Below are positions 1 through 11,299 of a stretch of DNA of 64,000 nt, in pieces. This DNA comes from Delphinus delphis (taxonomy: Eukaryota; Chordata; Mammalia; Artiodactyla; Delphinidae), in assembly GCF_949987515.2 (NCBI RefSeq), contig NC_082694.2:67082080-67146079 (forward strand), read 5' to 3'. Position 1 is the stretch's first letter. Every line of letters begins with the position of its first letter. The position numbers were made by a program, and so were the translations under genes. The notes beneath the pieces were generated by a model that was not told the DNA's origin, did not search any database, and saw only the letters and a program-made list of their open reading frames with translations.

Positions 1-119
1 TTAGTTACACTATTAGGAGCAGTTGTATTAGAAACTGATTTTTCCAAGCCCAGAAAAGTATGAAAGTAACAGAGGAACCATATGTTATAGTAGGAGACTG
101 GACTTGGAGCCATCATTCA

Positions 120-1490
120 TTCCCTCCTTCACTCATTCGTTTATCCATCGATTCATACAACAACTATTTATTCAACACATATGTGTAAGGAACTGTTCTA
201 TGTACTGGAGACCCATCAGTGAACAGAATTGACATCAATTCCTGCTTTCCTGATGCTTATATTCTTGTAGAAAAAAACAAAAAAATAAGTTAGTAAAATA
301 TACAATGTGTTAGAAGAGAATAAATTCTATAAAAAATAATAAAGCCGGGAAGGTCAGAATGACAGGGCAAAATTTTTTAAAGGGTGGTCAGTTAAAGCCT
401 TGTGTGAGGGTTGACATTTGAGCAAAGACTTGAAGGAGGTAAGATAATGAGCCATGCAGACATCTTGGGGAAGAGCATTCAGGATGAGGGAGTAGCAAGC
501 ACAAAGGCTCTGAGGCAGGAGAACGACTAGAAGGTTCAGGAATAGCCAGGAGGCCAAGGTGACTGGAGCAGAGTAAGTCAGGGGATGAGTAGCAGGAGAT
601 GAGGTCAGGGAGGTTTGAGGGAGTTGGGGGGCAAGATGTATGGTCTTGTAGACCATTGTAAGGACTTTGGCTTTTACTCTTTGAGAAAAGGAAGGCCTTT
701 GGAAGGTTTGGAGGCAAGGGGTGACATGCTCTACCTTAAGTTTTAAAAGGATCACTTTAGCTGGTATGTTGAGACTAGACTACAAGAGCTGAGGCAGGTA
801 GATATGTAGAAGGCATTTGCAAGAATCTAGGCAAGAAAAAAAGGTAACTTGAACCAGATGCTAGCAGGACAAGTAGTAAGGAGTGGTCAGATTTGAGGTG
901 TATTTTGGAGGTATTGCCTACCGATGATTTGGAAAGTTTGGGCCTGGAAGGATGGAGTCACAATAACTGGGGTTAGGAATGACCTTGGATAGATCAAGTT
1001 TGTATGGGTCGATCATGAATTCAGTTTTGACATGAAAAATTTGAAACATCTATTAGTTGTCCAAGTGGAGACCTTAAGAAAGCAGAGAGATAAATGGGCC
1101 TGGAAGTCAAGGAAATGGTTTGGGCTGAATATACAACTCAGGGTCTTTACTAAGGAGGTGAGGTTAGCCAAGGAATGAGTGTAGCTAGAGAAGAGCAGAG
1201 GTCCAAAGGCTGAGCCCTGGCGACCTCCAACAAGTTGGGGAGATGAGGAGGAACCAGCAAAAGGGATGGAAGAGAGGACGGTGAGGTAGGAGGAAACCCA
1301 AGAAGGTCCTGTGTCCTGGAAGTCACGTGAAGACACTATGGGAGTGGGAGTGATCAGTTATGGATAAATGCTGCTGATGGTCCAGGAAGAACACCTGAGG
1401 CTGAGGATTGACCACTGGATTTAATAACATGGAGGTGACTGGTGACCTTGGCAGGAGCATCTTGGTGGAAGATGGGACAAAAGCCTGATT
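120..1490 (-). mobile_element. L2 LINE fragment, antisense, with reverse-transcriptase remnant
   Basis: An old CR1-clade LINE of the L2 family lies in reverse orientation. The left edge is the L2 3' end read backwards (ATTCAACACATATGTGTAAGG followed by an 'ACTGGAGACCCATCAGTGAACAGAA' type block), preceded by a relic of the terminal TGAATGAA repeats. Reading on the minus strand, the tract passes through the 3' UTR-like block and reaches the reverse-transcriptase core at about 1336-1013, where GSAFGPLLFSSYTHSL is the decayed palm-domain signature. The tract ends near the region that encodes the SAAFDTVDH-like motif in better copies. Frameshifts and stops break it throughout, so it makes no protein. 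An L2 fragment in the opposite orientation begins about 2.3 kb downstream. Confidence 0.88.
1013..1336 (-). pseudogene. L2 ORF2 reverse-transcriptase fragment (dead)
   Basis: This 107-residue open frame is the surviving piece of the L2 reverse transcriptase. Recognisable blocks are SWVSSYLT (family form SWFSSYLT), FAGSSSSP, a degraded VPQGSVLGPLLFSIY block seen as RQGSAFGPLLFSSYTHSL, and a late WTTNRCFKFFMSKLNS corresponding to the WMSNRHLKLNMSKTE region. The YADD catalytic box that should lie between them is lost. The enzyme would have copied L2 RNA into DNA at the insertion site. This copy is far too damaged to do so. Confidence 0.8.
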
Positions 1491-1499
1491 GAAATCATA

Positions 1500-1660
1500 G
1501 TTGCTGGGCTCTGGTCCATACCACTAACATGCTGGGTGACTTTGAATAAATCATGCAACTTCTCTGGGGTCCGTTTCCTCATTTGTCAAATGGCGGGGTT
1601 TGAAGTAGAAGATCTTTAAAGCCCCTTCTAGCGCTAAAATTAAAAGATTTTGTGATGATT
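1500..1660 (+). repeat. MIR SINE, sense
   Basis: Core MIR landmarks are in order: GGGTGACTTTGAATAAATCA (form of TGTGACCTTGGGCAAGTCA), then CCTCATTTGTCAAATGGCGG (form of CCTCATCTGTAAAATGGGG), followed by a 'CCTTCTAGCGCTAAAAT' tail. MIRs are ancient tRNA-derived SINEs mobilised by L2 and are long inactive. Confidence 0.75.
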
Positions 1661-3425
1661 CTAATAAAGCGGGTTTTTCTTTTCATGAAACTGATACCCC
1701 AAAAGTATTTGGAATCTGAAACTTGCATGTGGGGCTTCTCTTTTCTCAGAGTGAAGAAAATGTGGGTGGAAATGCAAGACATTCAGCAAACTGACCACTG
1801 GGTCTAATGTGAAAGAAGCCAAGTTAGTTCATCGTTTGTTTCAAGATAATGGAACACACATGCACAGACACATTTTCTGACTTTTCCCACAAGGAAAGAC
1901 ACCTCATTTACATTTGTATTTTTGTTTTTATTCTGCGTGTAATATTGATCCCATTTAATTAAGATTTCCAGTCTCTCATTAAACAGTTTGTTTTGGTAAT
2001 TTCCTGAAAGTGAGCCTATACACTTTGATAGCTCCACCTTTGCCATGGAAGCACCTACCTACTACCACCTGGTGGAAGCAAAAATATTACAAAATAGAGG
2101 AAAAGAGAAAAGTAAAGACACTTTCTTAGTTCACTGCTCCCAAGGATTGGTCCTAGGTCTTTCCAGGTAATACTGACTTTGTGATGTCTCCAAGGCCTTG
2201 GAGGCTGTGGGAATCTGCATGACCCCATGGAGATCTGACACCTGGGGCTTGGCATGGCTTCCTTACATTCAAAGCCAATGAAATCCAGACATGCAGAATA
2301 TTCACTGAGTATTCCTGGGGGAATGAACTAAGTAAGTGAGGGTCATTAAAATTAATCCTGGTTTTCTGAAACCACTTTAACTCTCTACTTAAGAAATTAC
2401 CTATGCAAGCATTGTTTTAAAAAATACCTTTTTGAAGAAGTATTCTTAGAAAACTGTTTTTAGTAGAGGTTGAGTTTTGTATTTTTAAGATCTTCCATTC
2501 ATGTCATAGACAAACTGTGAGCATACCTGGTTGCTAAGGGTTATAAACTTCTTTAAATTATCAGCAAACATGATAGCTAACAACTGGATTCCTACATGAA
2601 TGGAGAAGATTCTGCTATCTCTGGAGAGTAAAAAACAAAGCAAAACAAACAAAAAAAAACCCTTTAATTTGAAAAAAAATAGTCACTGGCATTTAATATG
2701 CTAATGCAAAGACACACCAACATGACTATAATCTCTGTGTTTATGAAACTTCAGGGAAAGCTGGAAGCAACTCTAAGCAAGGAATAATAAAAGATGACAG
2801 GAAACTGCTAGATTTCTATCACTATAGAACCCCATTCCCTCTCCTCCCCTGATTTTTCTGAGCCAGCTCAGAGAAGAGGGTCTGAGTTACAAGACAGAGC
2901 GAGCCAGAGTTGTGACACTGAGGAGAAGGGAGATTTTCCCCAAAGAAGTCTGTACTGTTCCCGAACAACCCTAGGATTCAACACCATATCGAATGAGTGA
3001 GATAAAAATATTGGAGTTTCTCTTAATAAAGGAAGCGATTAAATATCACATGAATTTAAGATCACTTTAAAGGATGACTTGACCTGGGTGTTTATTTAGT
3101 GAAATAGTTCTGCATAAATGTATAACATTTTAAAATTGTACTACTTGATATTGAGTGGCAGTTTTGCCAATCATGGCAGAAAATAAGGGGAAACAGGGAG
3201 GACCCAACTAATGATAGAGACCTACTACATACTATGATCCAAATTTTTAATTTGATATAGGAAGAAATAAGAAATCATTGAAAGCCTGAAATGATCTTAG
3301 TTGGAGCAGCAGGCAGGCCAAGTAAATTTAGTAGTAGAAGTGTCAAATGATCAGTGAGTTGGCATTGGAAAGGAGAAAATGTGGCGTATTTGAGTGATGT
3401 CATAGAGAGTGAAACAGCTGGTCTT
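1660..3425. other. No recognised feature (unique, AT-rich)
   Basis: Both strands were read. Only short open frames occur (80 residues or fewer) and none resembles a protein I know. An A-rich run near 2635-2680 is the only low-complexity tract. Very old repeats may be hidden here. Confidence 0.5.
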
Positions 3426-3620
3426 CATAAGCTCCTTCCTGTCACAGTGGAAAGACTTAGAGAGTTAGACTGTGGATCTTCTGGTCTACTCCTCTACACT
3501 TTAGATGCAAACTCAAGGCCAGAGAAGTAGGATTACCTACCCAAGTATCAAGGGAATTAGTGCAGAATCAAGACTAGAATCTGTGTTTCCCAGGCTAGTG
3601 CTTTCCCAATGCTTCAACGA
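3425..3620 (-). repeat. MIR-like SINE, antisense
   Basis: In the antisense direction the order is a degraded 'AACTCAAGGCCAGAGAAGTAGG' block (from GAGGCCCAGAGAGGTTAAG), 'AGTGCAGAATCAAGACTAGAA' (from GGCAGAGCCAGGATTCGAACC) and a final 'GTGCTTTCCCAATGCTTCA'. This is the usual MIR layout reversed. It is quite diverged, so the exact ends are approximate. Confidence 0.6.
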
Positions 3621-3779
3621 CATCTTTAAGTCCTCTGTGAAGCTTAAACCTTAAGGGACATATCTAAATGAGGAACTTTGGTGGAGATGGGCAGGGAAAG
3701 CTGCTGTGAAGGACAGATGGGTGGGGGGTGGGGTAGGTAGATAAGAAGGGATCTTCAGCTCTGCTATTATATAGATTTT

Positions 3780-4895
3780 AGAACATCCAACTAAACACCC
3801 TCGGTGCCTTCCTCTTCTTCCTCTTTCTCCTGTCTCATTCAATCCCATGGCCTCAACTCTCATCTCTAAGATAAATGATCCCCAAATCACTTCCTTCAAT
3901 CTCTTCCAATCTCCAGTTCTATATTTCCAATTGCCTGCTAGACATTTCCTCCTAGATTCCCACTGGAGTCTTAGGCTGAAGATGCCCAATTGGAATTTAT
4001 TGCCTTTCCTTCAAAATAACTGTCTTAGTTCCCTGATTAGTACCATCATCCTCCCAGACATCCAGATCCAAGCTTTTAGCATTATTTTTACTTCTTTCTC
4101 TTCCTTGCAAATCCCTGATGAATTGCAATCTACTTAGATGCCATCATCACTGCATCTCTTGTCCCTGCCCCCTCTTCTCTGCCTGCCCTTAGCTCATGCC
4201 TTCATTGCCCTGTACGAAGCCTTTTATGATACCCTTCCTTTGGGCTTTCAATGTCCTATACTCTTTTATCAGGATTTTCCTCCAAAATCTCAGACTTGGC
4301 TGTGTCACTCCTCTATGAGAAAGCCTTCAGTGTCTTGTATTGCTAATATAATTAAGTTCAAATTTCTTAGCCTAAAATTTAAAACCTCCATAATTGTTCC
4401 AACATATTTTTCCATTACTTTACCTGCACACAGGGGCCACTGAAGTCAACTTTGCTAGATTCAGCTGTTTACTAACCCTATATATGTGGTAAGCACCAGG
4501 CCTTTGCCATATGCTGTTCTCTTTGCTGGTGATGTCTTTCTTTCCATTGCCAGCCCTGGAAGATTAAACATCTACCCATATTATTATTATTATTTTCACT
4601 CTTTGATGCATGTTTCAAACCCACTGTAACCCTTAAAAAACTTTTATTATTCTTCCCCAGACAAAAGGATTCTCTCCTTTAACTTTCTCCCAAACCGTTT
4701 TATCTCTTTCTCTTTAGAAATCTTCACTTTTCACTTTCTGTTAGGTATTATTATTTCTGAAGTTTAAATCCCCAATAAATTATGAGCCCCCAGAGGGTAG
4801 AGGTGGGTTTGATTTAATCCCACCTAGTATGATACTTGGGTATCATGCTAAGTAGGTGCTCAATAAATGTTAATTAAGTGAATGACTGAGTGAAT
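3780..4895 (+). mobile_element. L2 LINE fragment, sense
   Basis: This is the opposite orientation to the L2 at the window start. The tract begins inside the reverse-transcriptase region (a decayed 'CCAATTGCCTGCTAGACATT' block corresponding to the CLLDI segment), passes through 'GTGTCACTCCTCTATGAGAA' and 'GGCCTTTGCCATATGCTGTT', and ends with the L2 3' terminus AGTAGGTGCTCAATAAATG plus relics of the terminal TGAATGAA-type repeats at about 4880-4895. Two stray frames of 96 and 101 residues (3847-4137, 4138-4443) fall inside and are not genes. Confidence 0.85.
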
Positions 4896-4899
4896 GTTA

Positions 4900-5520
4900 A
4901 TGAATACATTTCTGAAGACAGTCGGCAAGTTGGTTTTGAATGAAGTAGAGAGGTAGGAATGGAAAGAGATTTGGAATTTATTCATATTCTACTGATGGTG
5001 GAAATTACACAGGTTTTTATGGTTGTTGCTTTTTTTTTTTTTAAGATGAGGTGAAAAGGCGAGATCCAGGTCTGAGTCAGGGAAACTGCAGAACATAACC
5101 CAGGATGAGAAGGGCCCAGTGAAAAAGGAAGCTGAAAGGGAAAAGGATATACAATACCCCTGAAAAGAAATTTATGCAGACCCAGATTTGAAGCCAACCT
5201 CTGATTATCTACTATTTATTTATTTTAAAGAAATATGCACCAGATTTTAGTGCTTCCTTTTTTGTTTGTCTCCCAATATATGCATGTGCCAGAAAAATCC
5301 AGGACTTGATTTACCTTTGCTGATCCGGCTTCTTTTCTCTGAGCTTATTTATGGCCTTGAGAGAGACATCGTGTCCTTGCTGATAAAGGACAACTGAACT
5401 GTATTCTAGGCTCAGTCGCCAAGTTGCTGTACGACTCCTAGAAAGTTGCTTTCTTACCCAGCTGCCAAGTTTTCCTGAACTATAGGAAATGAGGACCACG
5501 TGTGAAAGGTAGAGTCCTAG
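4900..5520. other. No recognised feature
   Basis: Apart from a short T run near 5030-5042, which may be the reversed tail of a retroelement too decayed to name, I see only unique sequence with short uninformative frames. Confidence 0.45.
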
Positions 5521-5571
5521 ACTAGAGCATCTCAAAATTTAAAGTGCCTTCAGTCTCCTGGGACACTTGTT

Positions 5572-5588
5572 AAAAAAAGTTGATTATG
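5572..5588. repeat. Target-site duplication, left copy (17 bp)
   Basis: The sequence AAAAAAAGTTGATTATG is repeated exactly at 5945-5961, on the far side of the SINE. Such duplications are made when an L1-type endonuclease and reverse transcriptase insert a SINE, so they define both ends of the insertion. Confidence 0.92.
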
Positions 5589-5944
5589 GGGCTTCCCTGG
5601 TGGCGCAGTGGTTAAGAATCCGCCTGCCAAGGCAGGGGATACGGGTTTGAGCCCTGGTCCGGGAAGATCCCACATGCCACGGAGCAACTAAGCCCATGTG
5701 CCACAACTACTGAGCTTGTGCTCTAGAGCCCGTGAGCCACAACTACTGAGCCCGTGTGCCATAACTACAGAAGCCCTTGCACCTAGAGCCAGTGCTCTGC
5801 AACAAGAGAAGCCACCATGATGAGAAGCCGCGCACCCCAATGAAGAGTAGTCCCCACTCGCTGTACCTAGAGAAAGCCCACATGCAGCAACGAAGACCCA
5901 ATGCAGCCAAAAATAAATAAATAAGTAAATAAATAAAAATTTTA
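5589..5944 (+). mobile_element. CHR SINE, long form, sense
   Basis: This tRNA-Glu-derived SINE starts GGGCTTCCCTGGTGGCGCAG, with a B-box-like GGGTTTGAGCCCTGG. The long form continues through several 'CCACAACTACTGAGCC' modules and 'AGAGAAAGCCCACATGCAGC' to 'GCAGCCAAAAATAAATAAAT', then an AT-rich tail. Length is about 355 bp. Many CpG sites of the family have become TG or CA, so it is older than the short CHR copies elsewhere in the window. The 17-bp target duplication is intact. Confidence 0.93.
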
Positions 5945-6079
5945 AAAAAAAGTTGATTATGTTTCAGTAAGTCTAGGCTGGAGCCTGAGATTTGCCACGT
6001 CTAACAAACTCCCAGCTGGACCCACATTGAATAACAGGGTCCTTTTGAATACAAGAGGAACCTTAGAGATCAGCCAAGC

Positions 6080-6236
6080 CAGTGGTTCACAGCCCCAACT
6101 AATCCTTAGGATCAACTGGGGAGCATCTAAGAATACAGATACCCAGGCTTCACACCCAGAGGCTTGGATGGGGCCCAGACAAGTGAGGTTTTAATAAGCT
6201 CCCCAGCTCATTCTGATGCATGGCCAGGTTTGAGAA
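6080..6236. mobile_element. Second MER5/Charlie-group MITE
   Basis: The block opens with CAGTGGTTCACAGCCCCAAC and closes with GGCCAGGTTTGAGAACCAC. These two ends are inverted repeats of each other in degraded form, as expected for a hAT miniature transposon. Interior pieces 'GGATCAACTGGGGAGCATC' and 'TAATAAGCTCCCCAGCTCAT' are also mutually inverted. The exact family name within the MER5-like group is uncertain. Confidence 0.7.
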
Positions 6237-6890
6237 CCACAAATATTGTCTGGCCGCCACCCCCAACTAGAGATGGCAAAACCGAGGCCCAGAGACTACC
6301 TGAATTCCACGAAGAAAGATTTTGTTCATTTGAAAGGGGTTTTCCTGAAAAAATTACCCCTATGCATTTCGTTACTGTAAGTGAAAGTTCCCCTTTAAAG
6401 CCACAGAAATAACTGGGTCCTGTATAAAATTTATTTCTTAAAAGCTACTAACAGAGAAAACCAATGTTTTCAGTCTCTTTTAGAGTGATAAATTCTCTAG
6501 GTTACTTTAGTTTCATCCTAATGTAGGGGGTGGTGGTAGGTGGTGGTAAGTGGTGGTAAGGAATGGCTATTAAGCAATTATGTTATTCAAACACATCATT
6601 ATTATTATTACCATGATGAGTGGACTCATTATAATCAAACAATAAAAGTGTGAATGACTTTGCATTGTTATTAGTGTCTGTCTCAGTGCCCCTGCCTTTC
6701 CCAGGGGCTACTGCGTTCAGCAGAGATGATTCACCATGTACCGTACTTGTAGTGCTCAACTTGTAAGCTGTTGGATTAGTTTTCAGAATCCAATGTGGTC
6801 ATCTTTTCTTTGCTGGTGCTGACCTGTTGTTCATTTAAGATTCTTGCTTCCCCCTCGCCCAAATAACCTAATCTTAGGAAGCCTATGGCG
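6236..6890. other. No gene; short GGTGGTA repeat
   Basis: This is unique sequence. A short degenerate array of GGTGGTA/GGTGGTAAG units lies at about 6525-6560, and a run of ATT triplets at about 6595-6610. Nothing coding is supported. Confidence 0.5.
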
Positions 6891-7505
6891 TCCCTGTATC
6901 CACCCTTGTTGTTTTCCCATCCTTTCTTTCACACAGCAACTAGTGATCATCAGAATTATGAACCGACATTATAATCCCCCTACTTAAAACTTGCCAGTGG
7001 CTGCCTGTTTCTTTTAGGATAAAATAAAAATCCTTAGCAGGTCTTCCCAGACCCTTAATAAACTGTTCCACTTCCTTTCAGCAGCCTCATTACCAGACAT
7101 TCTTCCTTTCCCTCTTGCCATACTGTTTTGGGCTTCTGGGATATTCTAACATCTCCAGTTTCTGGAATGTTTTAACATCTCTCACCTAGGGACTTTATAT
7201 ATGCTCTTCTCTCCATTTATAAGATTTTACCCAGCTACATCATCCTCATCCTTCAGCTCTTAGCTTAAATTTCTGTTGCTCAGGGAGCCTTCCCTGACCA
7301 CCAGACTAAATTAACACCCCCAGTCAATCTCTTCCGTAAGATCTGGTGCTTCTCCATTGGTAACAGTGACTACACCAGTAATGACTTGCTCAATATCTTT
7401 CTTCCTTCACTCATGATAAGCCTCAAATGGACACAGCTGTCCTTTCAAAGCTAATTTCTCATTGTCCAACACATACCTGGCTTAATAGTTGTTGGAGGAA
7501 TGAGT
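6890..7505 (+). mobile_element. L2 LINE 3' fragment, sense
   Basis: Ordered L2 landmarks are 'TTGCCAGTGGCTGCCTGTTT', 'TTTAGGATAAAATAAAAATC' (from AGGATAAAGTCCAAACTCC), 'GCAGCCTCATTACCAGACA', 'GGGAGCCTTCCCTGACCACC' and, at the right end, a decayed 'TAATAGTTGTTGGAGGAATGAGTG'. This corresponds to the last several hundred bases of L2. Confidence 0.82.
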
Positions 7506-8695
7506 GTAAGAATCACCAGGCACTTGAACTGACCATACAGAATCCCAGAGATCTAAGGGGAAACAAAGACACTGAGCCTCCTTCTGTCTAATTCTCTGAG
7601 TTAAGGGCTTCCCTCCTTTTCCCAGTATCCACATCTCCCCCCAGATACATTTTTAGAAACTCTAAGTGATTAAAATATTTCACCCCTAAACTGAACATCT
7701 AGTCCCAGCATCTTAGATCTACGTTTCCTAGAACTGCTGTTGCAGTGTTACTCTTGGAGGATACATGGGTGAAGCTACACAGAGCCCAGAACTGTACTTC
7801 TGTGGAGATACTGTTGTGGATGCCATTTGCTACAGCACTCCATGTCCCCTATGGAAAGGCCCACCCAAGAAATGGCTCTTTTAGATTTAATGTCAGGAAG
7901 AGCTTTGCTTCCTTGGGGAACTGGTGAGTGCTTTCCTTATGCCTACTGAATTTCTGTACCACATTATTCTCTCTTAGCTTTTGTTGCCAGGAAGCTCAAA
8001 GCCATATTCTCAGCTCAACTTTTGTAACTGTGGAAGCCTATGGCTTGTGTACTTGCAATATAAATTTGCCCTGGTCTTGATTTTCTATTCTAAATGTACT
8101 TTCTCTGCTCTTGATTTATTAAATTATTTATAGCTTTCTATTTTAGAGTACGAAGTCTTATAAGCTTCCTCAAATCCTTAGTGGCATGAGGCAGGGAGAT
8201 ATACGAAAGAAAGAAATTCATGAGGCTCTGAGATACATTCCCTTTAAAGTCCAGAGGGTTCCTTTCGCAGGTGGTACTGGCAGGAGCCATGAATAGAGGG
8301 AGTCCGGCTGGCAAGGGTGTTCCTTGCCATGCAGAGACATGGCAGAGCTTCTGGGAGAGGGAACCCTTTTGGAACAGCTTATTGAGGTGATTTTGTTTCT
8401 GATTCTTGCCAAAGCTATCCTCAAGTGACCCAGAAGTGTTAGTGTCTCTGTCCTCCCCTTGAATTGTTTTCTGGGGAGGGGCTAAATAGAGTAAGCTTTG
8501 TAATCTGTCCTGGAATTCCATGTGAAAGCTACATTTCCATTGGCATAAATCTTCTATTATAAGGTCAGAATTAGAGTGCTTTTGTAGACAAGAGTGTAAT
8601 TTTACTTACTTTCCAATTCTACTTAAGTGTCCAGCATTGCAGTGGAAACCCTGTTTACTTTAAGAATTCATTTCTGTCCCTAAAGGAAACAACAA
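7505..8695. other. No recognised feature
   Basis: This is unique sequence. The 127-residue minus-strand frame at 8138-8521 has low-complexity, repeat-free composition but no recognisable domain. Another frame overlaps it on the same strand, and there is no convincing start context or splice site. I treat it as chance. Confidence 0.5.
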
Positions 8696-8920
8696 TGAGC
8701 ATATGTTCCACATGTACTGTATGCTGGATACTATGTATGTACCTCAGAGCTGATTTAACTCCTGTATCCACCCTGTGCACCAGGCTCATTATCTGCATTT
8801 TATACATGGATAAAACAAGGCTCAGAGAGAGACTTGCCCAACATCACCTGGATAATGGGAGGTGGTGCCAGGATTATATCAGACCTTCTGAGCCCAACAA
8901 GGCTGATCTTCTACAGTCTA
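8695..8920 (-). repeat. MIR SINE, antisense
   Basis: The reversed MIR order is visible: 'TACTGTATGCTGGATACTAT' (from TACTATGTGCCAGGCACTGT), 'ATCTGCATTTTATACATGGA' (from CCCATTTTACAGATGAGGAA), 'AAGGCTCAGAGAGAGACTTG' and 'CAACATCACCTGGATAATGG'. Two overlapping plus-strand frames here are only shadows of the repeat. Confidence 0.78.
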
Positions 8921-9198
8921 CTGGGAAGATCACGTGAAAGCAGGATAAGCTTAGGGCAAAAACCAGGCTGCTCAATGGGTAAGATAAAGAGCAGGCACAC
9001 GTGGAGCTGGGAAAGGACTCAGAGGCAGGCAGAAGAGAAAAGAAGAGACCTCACTGAGTCCCTGGCCTCATGAAGATGCTCCAGCCCACTTCCATCTCCT
9101 TCCTCCATCCTGTCATCTTTGGTATACTACTGTTGCCACAAACAATTTTCCTGACATTCTAGGCTATCCTGGCTGTCAGCATTTTTGCCACTTGGAAA

Positions 9199-9270
9199 TT
9201 AGATACAGATAGATATAGGTATAGCTATAAATATAGACACAGACACAGACACAGACATAGATATATCCAC
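9199..9270. repeat. Degenerate short tandem repeat (GATA/ACAG-like)
   Basis: The run consists of GATATA and ATAGAT-like units followed by four ACAGAC units (ACACAGACACAGACACAGAC). It is a compound microsatellite, probably length-variable. Confidence 0.7.
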
Positions 9271-9329
9271 AGCATTCTTCTGGGTGGGAGATGCTTCTTG
9301 AAGGTGAATACTAATCACTGACTATTGAT

Positions 9330-9525
9330 ATTGGCAGAAGTTGCTATATATTGAGGTATTGTCATGTTCTGGATCCTTTAGAGGTCTTATCTCATTTAAG
9401 CTTCACAAAAGCCTAACATGGTAGACATTATTATCTCTGCATTGCAAGTGAGAAAGCTGAGGATTGCAGAGGTTGTCCATGGTCATGCTGTAAGCAAGTA
9501 CTGATGCCCCAGTTTCCTGCCTCCA
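9330..9525 (-). repeat. MIR SINE, antisense
   Basis: Landmarks are 'AGGTCTTATCTCATTTAAGC' (from CATTATCTCATTTAATCC), 'TAGACATTATTATCTCTGCA', 'AAGTGAGAAAGCTGAGGATT' and 'CATGGTCATGCTGTAAGCAA' (from AGGTCACACAGCTAGTAAG). The order and spacing fit a nearly full MIR in reverse. Confidence 0.78.
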
Positions 9526-10518
9526 TTTTCTATCATTGCTGAGATGCTAGCCATGGTCAGGAGAATTCTCTAAGTATTAAGTTTGAGGTGCCGCTTTAGG
9601 GAGAATGGAGTCAATAAAGAGGAATGAATTTCACAGACATTCATAAAGCTCTGATTTGAACATTAGATCTCTCCACTCACTTCATTGACATGGATATTGA
9701 GTTTTAATAGCAACTATATATTTTAATTAACTTTAAAATTTTGAGGTAATTATAGATTCACATGCAATTGTAAGAAATAATGTAGAAGATTCCATTTGCT
9801 CTTTACCCAGTTTCTACCAATGGTAATATCTTGTAAAACTGAAGTGTAATATCACAGCCAGAATGTTGAGATTGATAGAGTTAAGATACAGAATAGTTTC
9901 AACACCACAAGGATGCCTCATATTGCCCTTTATAGCCACAGCACTTCCCTTCCATCCCCATCTCTTCCTTTACCCTGGCACCCACTGTTCTGTTCTCTAT
10001 TTCTATAATTTTATAATTTCAACAATACTGGATAAATGGAACCATACAGTACGTAACCTTTTGGGATTGGCTTTTTTCACTCACGATGAATTCTTTGGAG
10101 ACTCACCCAAATTGTTGCATACATCAGTAGTTCATTCCTTTTTCTTGCTTAGTAGTATTCCATAGTATACAAGTACCATAATTTGTTTAACCAGTTACCC
10201 ACTGAACAGCATTGGGGTTTCTAGTTTGGGGCTAGAAATAAAGCTGCTCTAAACATTCAAGTACAGGTTTTTGTGTGAAAATGTCTTCATTTCTCTGGGA
10301 TAAATTCCTAGGAGTTCAGTTGCTAGGTGCTATGATAATCACATGTTTAGTTTCATATGAGATTGCCAAATTGTCTTCCAGAGTGGCTGGACCATTTTAT
10401 ATTCCCACCAGCAAGGTGAGAGTGCTGTAGTTTCTCTTCATCCTTTCTAGTATTTAGTATTGTCACTTTTTAAGATTTTAGCCATTCTGATAGGCATGTA
10501 ATATATTATTGTAGTTTT

Positions 10519-10717
10519 TTTTTTTACATCTTTATTGGAGTATAATTGCTCCACAATGGTGTGTTAGTTTCTGCTTTATAACAAAGTGAATCAGCCATAC
10601 ATATACATACATCCCCATATCCCCTCCCTCTTGCGTCTCCCCATTCCACCCCCGCAGGTGGTCACAAAGCACCAAGCCGAACTCCCTGTGCTATGTGGCT
10701 GCTTCCCACTAGCTATC
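10519..10717 (-). mobile_element. Cetartiodactyl-type L1 3' end, antisense, severely 5' truncated
   Basis: Reading right to left, this is the terminal 3' UTR of a fairly young L1: 'CTGATTCACTTTGTTATAAA', 'CACACCATTGTGGAGCAATT' and 'ATACTCCAATAAAGATGT', then an A tail seen here as T. Only about 200 bp were inserted. The flanks TATTATTGTAGTTTT at 10504-10518 and 10718-10732 form an exact 15-bp target duplication, proving insertion into the old L1. Confidence 0.93.
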
Positions 10718-10965
10718 TATTATTGTAGTTTTAATTTGCATTTCCCTAATAGTGATGTTTAACCTCTTTCCTGTGCTTATTTGCTATCTATATATCATCT
10801 TTGGTGAAATGTCTGTTCACGTCTTCTGCCTGTTTTCTCATTGGACTGTTTGTTTGTTACTATTGAGTTTTGAGTTTCTTTATATACTCTAGTTACCAGT
10901 CTTTACTCAGATACGTGGTCTGCAAATATTTTTTCCCAATCTATAGCTTGTCTTTTCATCTTCTT

Positions 10966-11299
10966 TTTTTTTAAATTAATTAATTAATTAATTTATTTAT
11001 GGCTGCGTTAGGTCTTTGTTGCTGTGCGCGGGCTTTGTCTAGTTGCGGCGAGCGGTGGCTACTCTTAGTTGTGGTGCGCGGGCTTTTCGTTGCAGTGGCT
11101 TCTCTTATTGTGGAGCACAGGCTCTAGGCACATGGGCTTCAGTAGCTGTGGCTCAAAGGCTCTAGAGCGCAGGCTCAGTAGTTGTGGCGCACAGGCTTAG
11201 TTGCTCTGCTGCATGTGGGATCTTCCCGGACCAGGGCTCGAACCTGTGTTCTCTGCATTGGCAGGCAGATTCTTAACCACTGCACCACCAGGGAAGCCC
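10966..11299 (-). mobile_element. CHR SINE, long form, antisense
   Basis: This is the reverse of the long CHR unit: a T-rich/ATTA tail at left, then 'TTTATTTATGGCTGCGTTAG', repeated 'GTGGCGCACAGGCTTAG' type modules, and GGGAAGCCC at the right end. Flanks TGTCTTTTCATCTTCTT (10949-10965) and TGTCCTTCCATCTTCTT (11300-11316) are a 17-bp target duplication with two mismatches, showing a moderately old insertion into the antisense L1. Confidence 0.92.

Larger units (their letters stand above)
5521..6040. mobile_element. MER5-type hAT (Charlie) transposon, split by a CHR SINE
   Basis: The left part (5521-5588) carries 'TCTCAAAATTTAAAGTGCC' and 'GGGACACTTGTTAAAA', matching the start of MER5 (TTCTCAAACTTTAGTGTGC, GGGCTTGTTAAAACA). 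The right part (5962-6040) carries 'TCAGTAAGTCTAGGCTGGAG', 'GAGATTTGCCACGTCTAACA' and 'AACTCCCAGCTGGACCC', matching the MER5 second half. The CHR SINE at 5589-5944 sits between them. MER5 is a small non-autonomous DNA transposon moved by Charlie-type hAT transposases. It must predate the SINE. Confidence 0.8.

Noticed and set aside
5589..5660. tRNA-like A and B boxes at the head of CHR SINEs
   Set aside because: These are the internal polymerase III promoter remnants of tRNA-derived SINEs. The sequences do not fold as intact tRNAs and are not tRNA genes.
8138..8521. 127-residue minus-strand frame
   Set aside because: No similarity to any family I recognise, no clear start context, and another frame overlaps it. 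Chance length in unique DNA.
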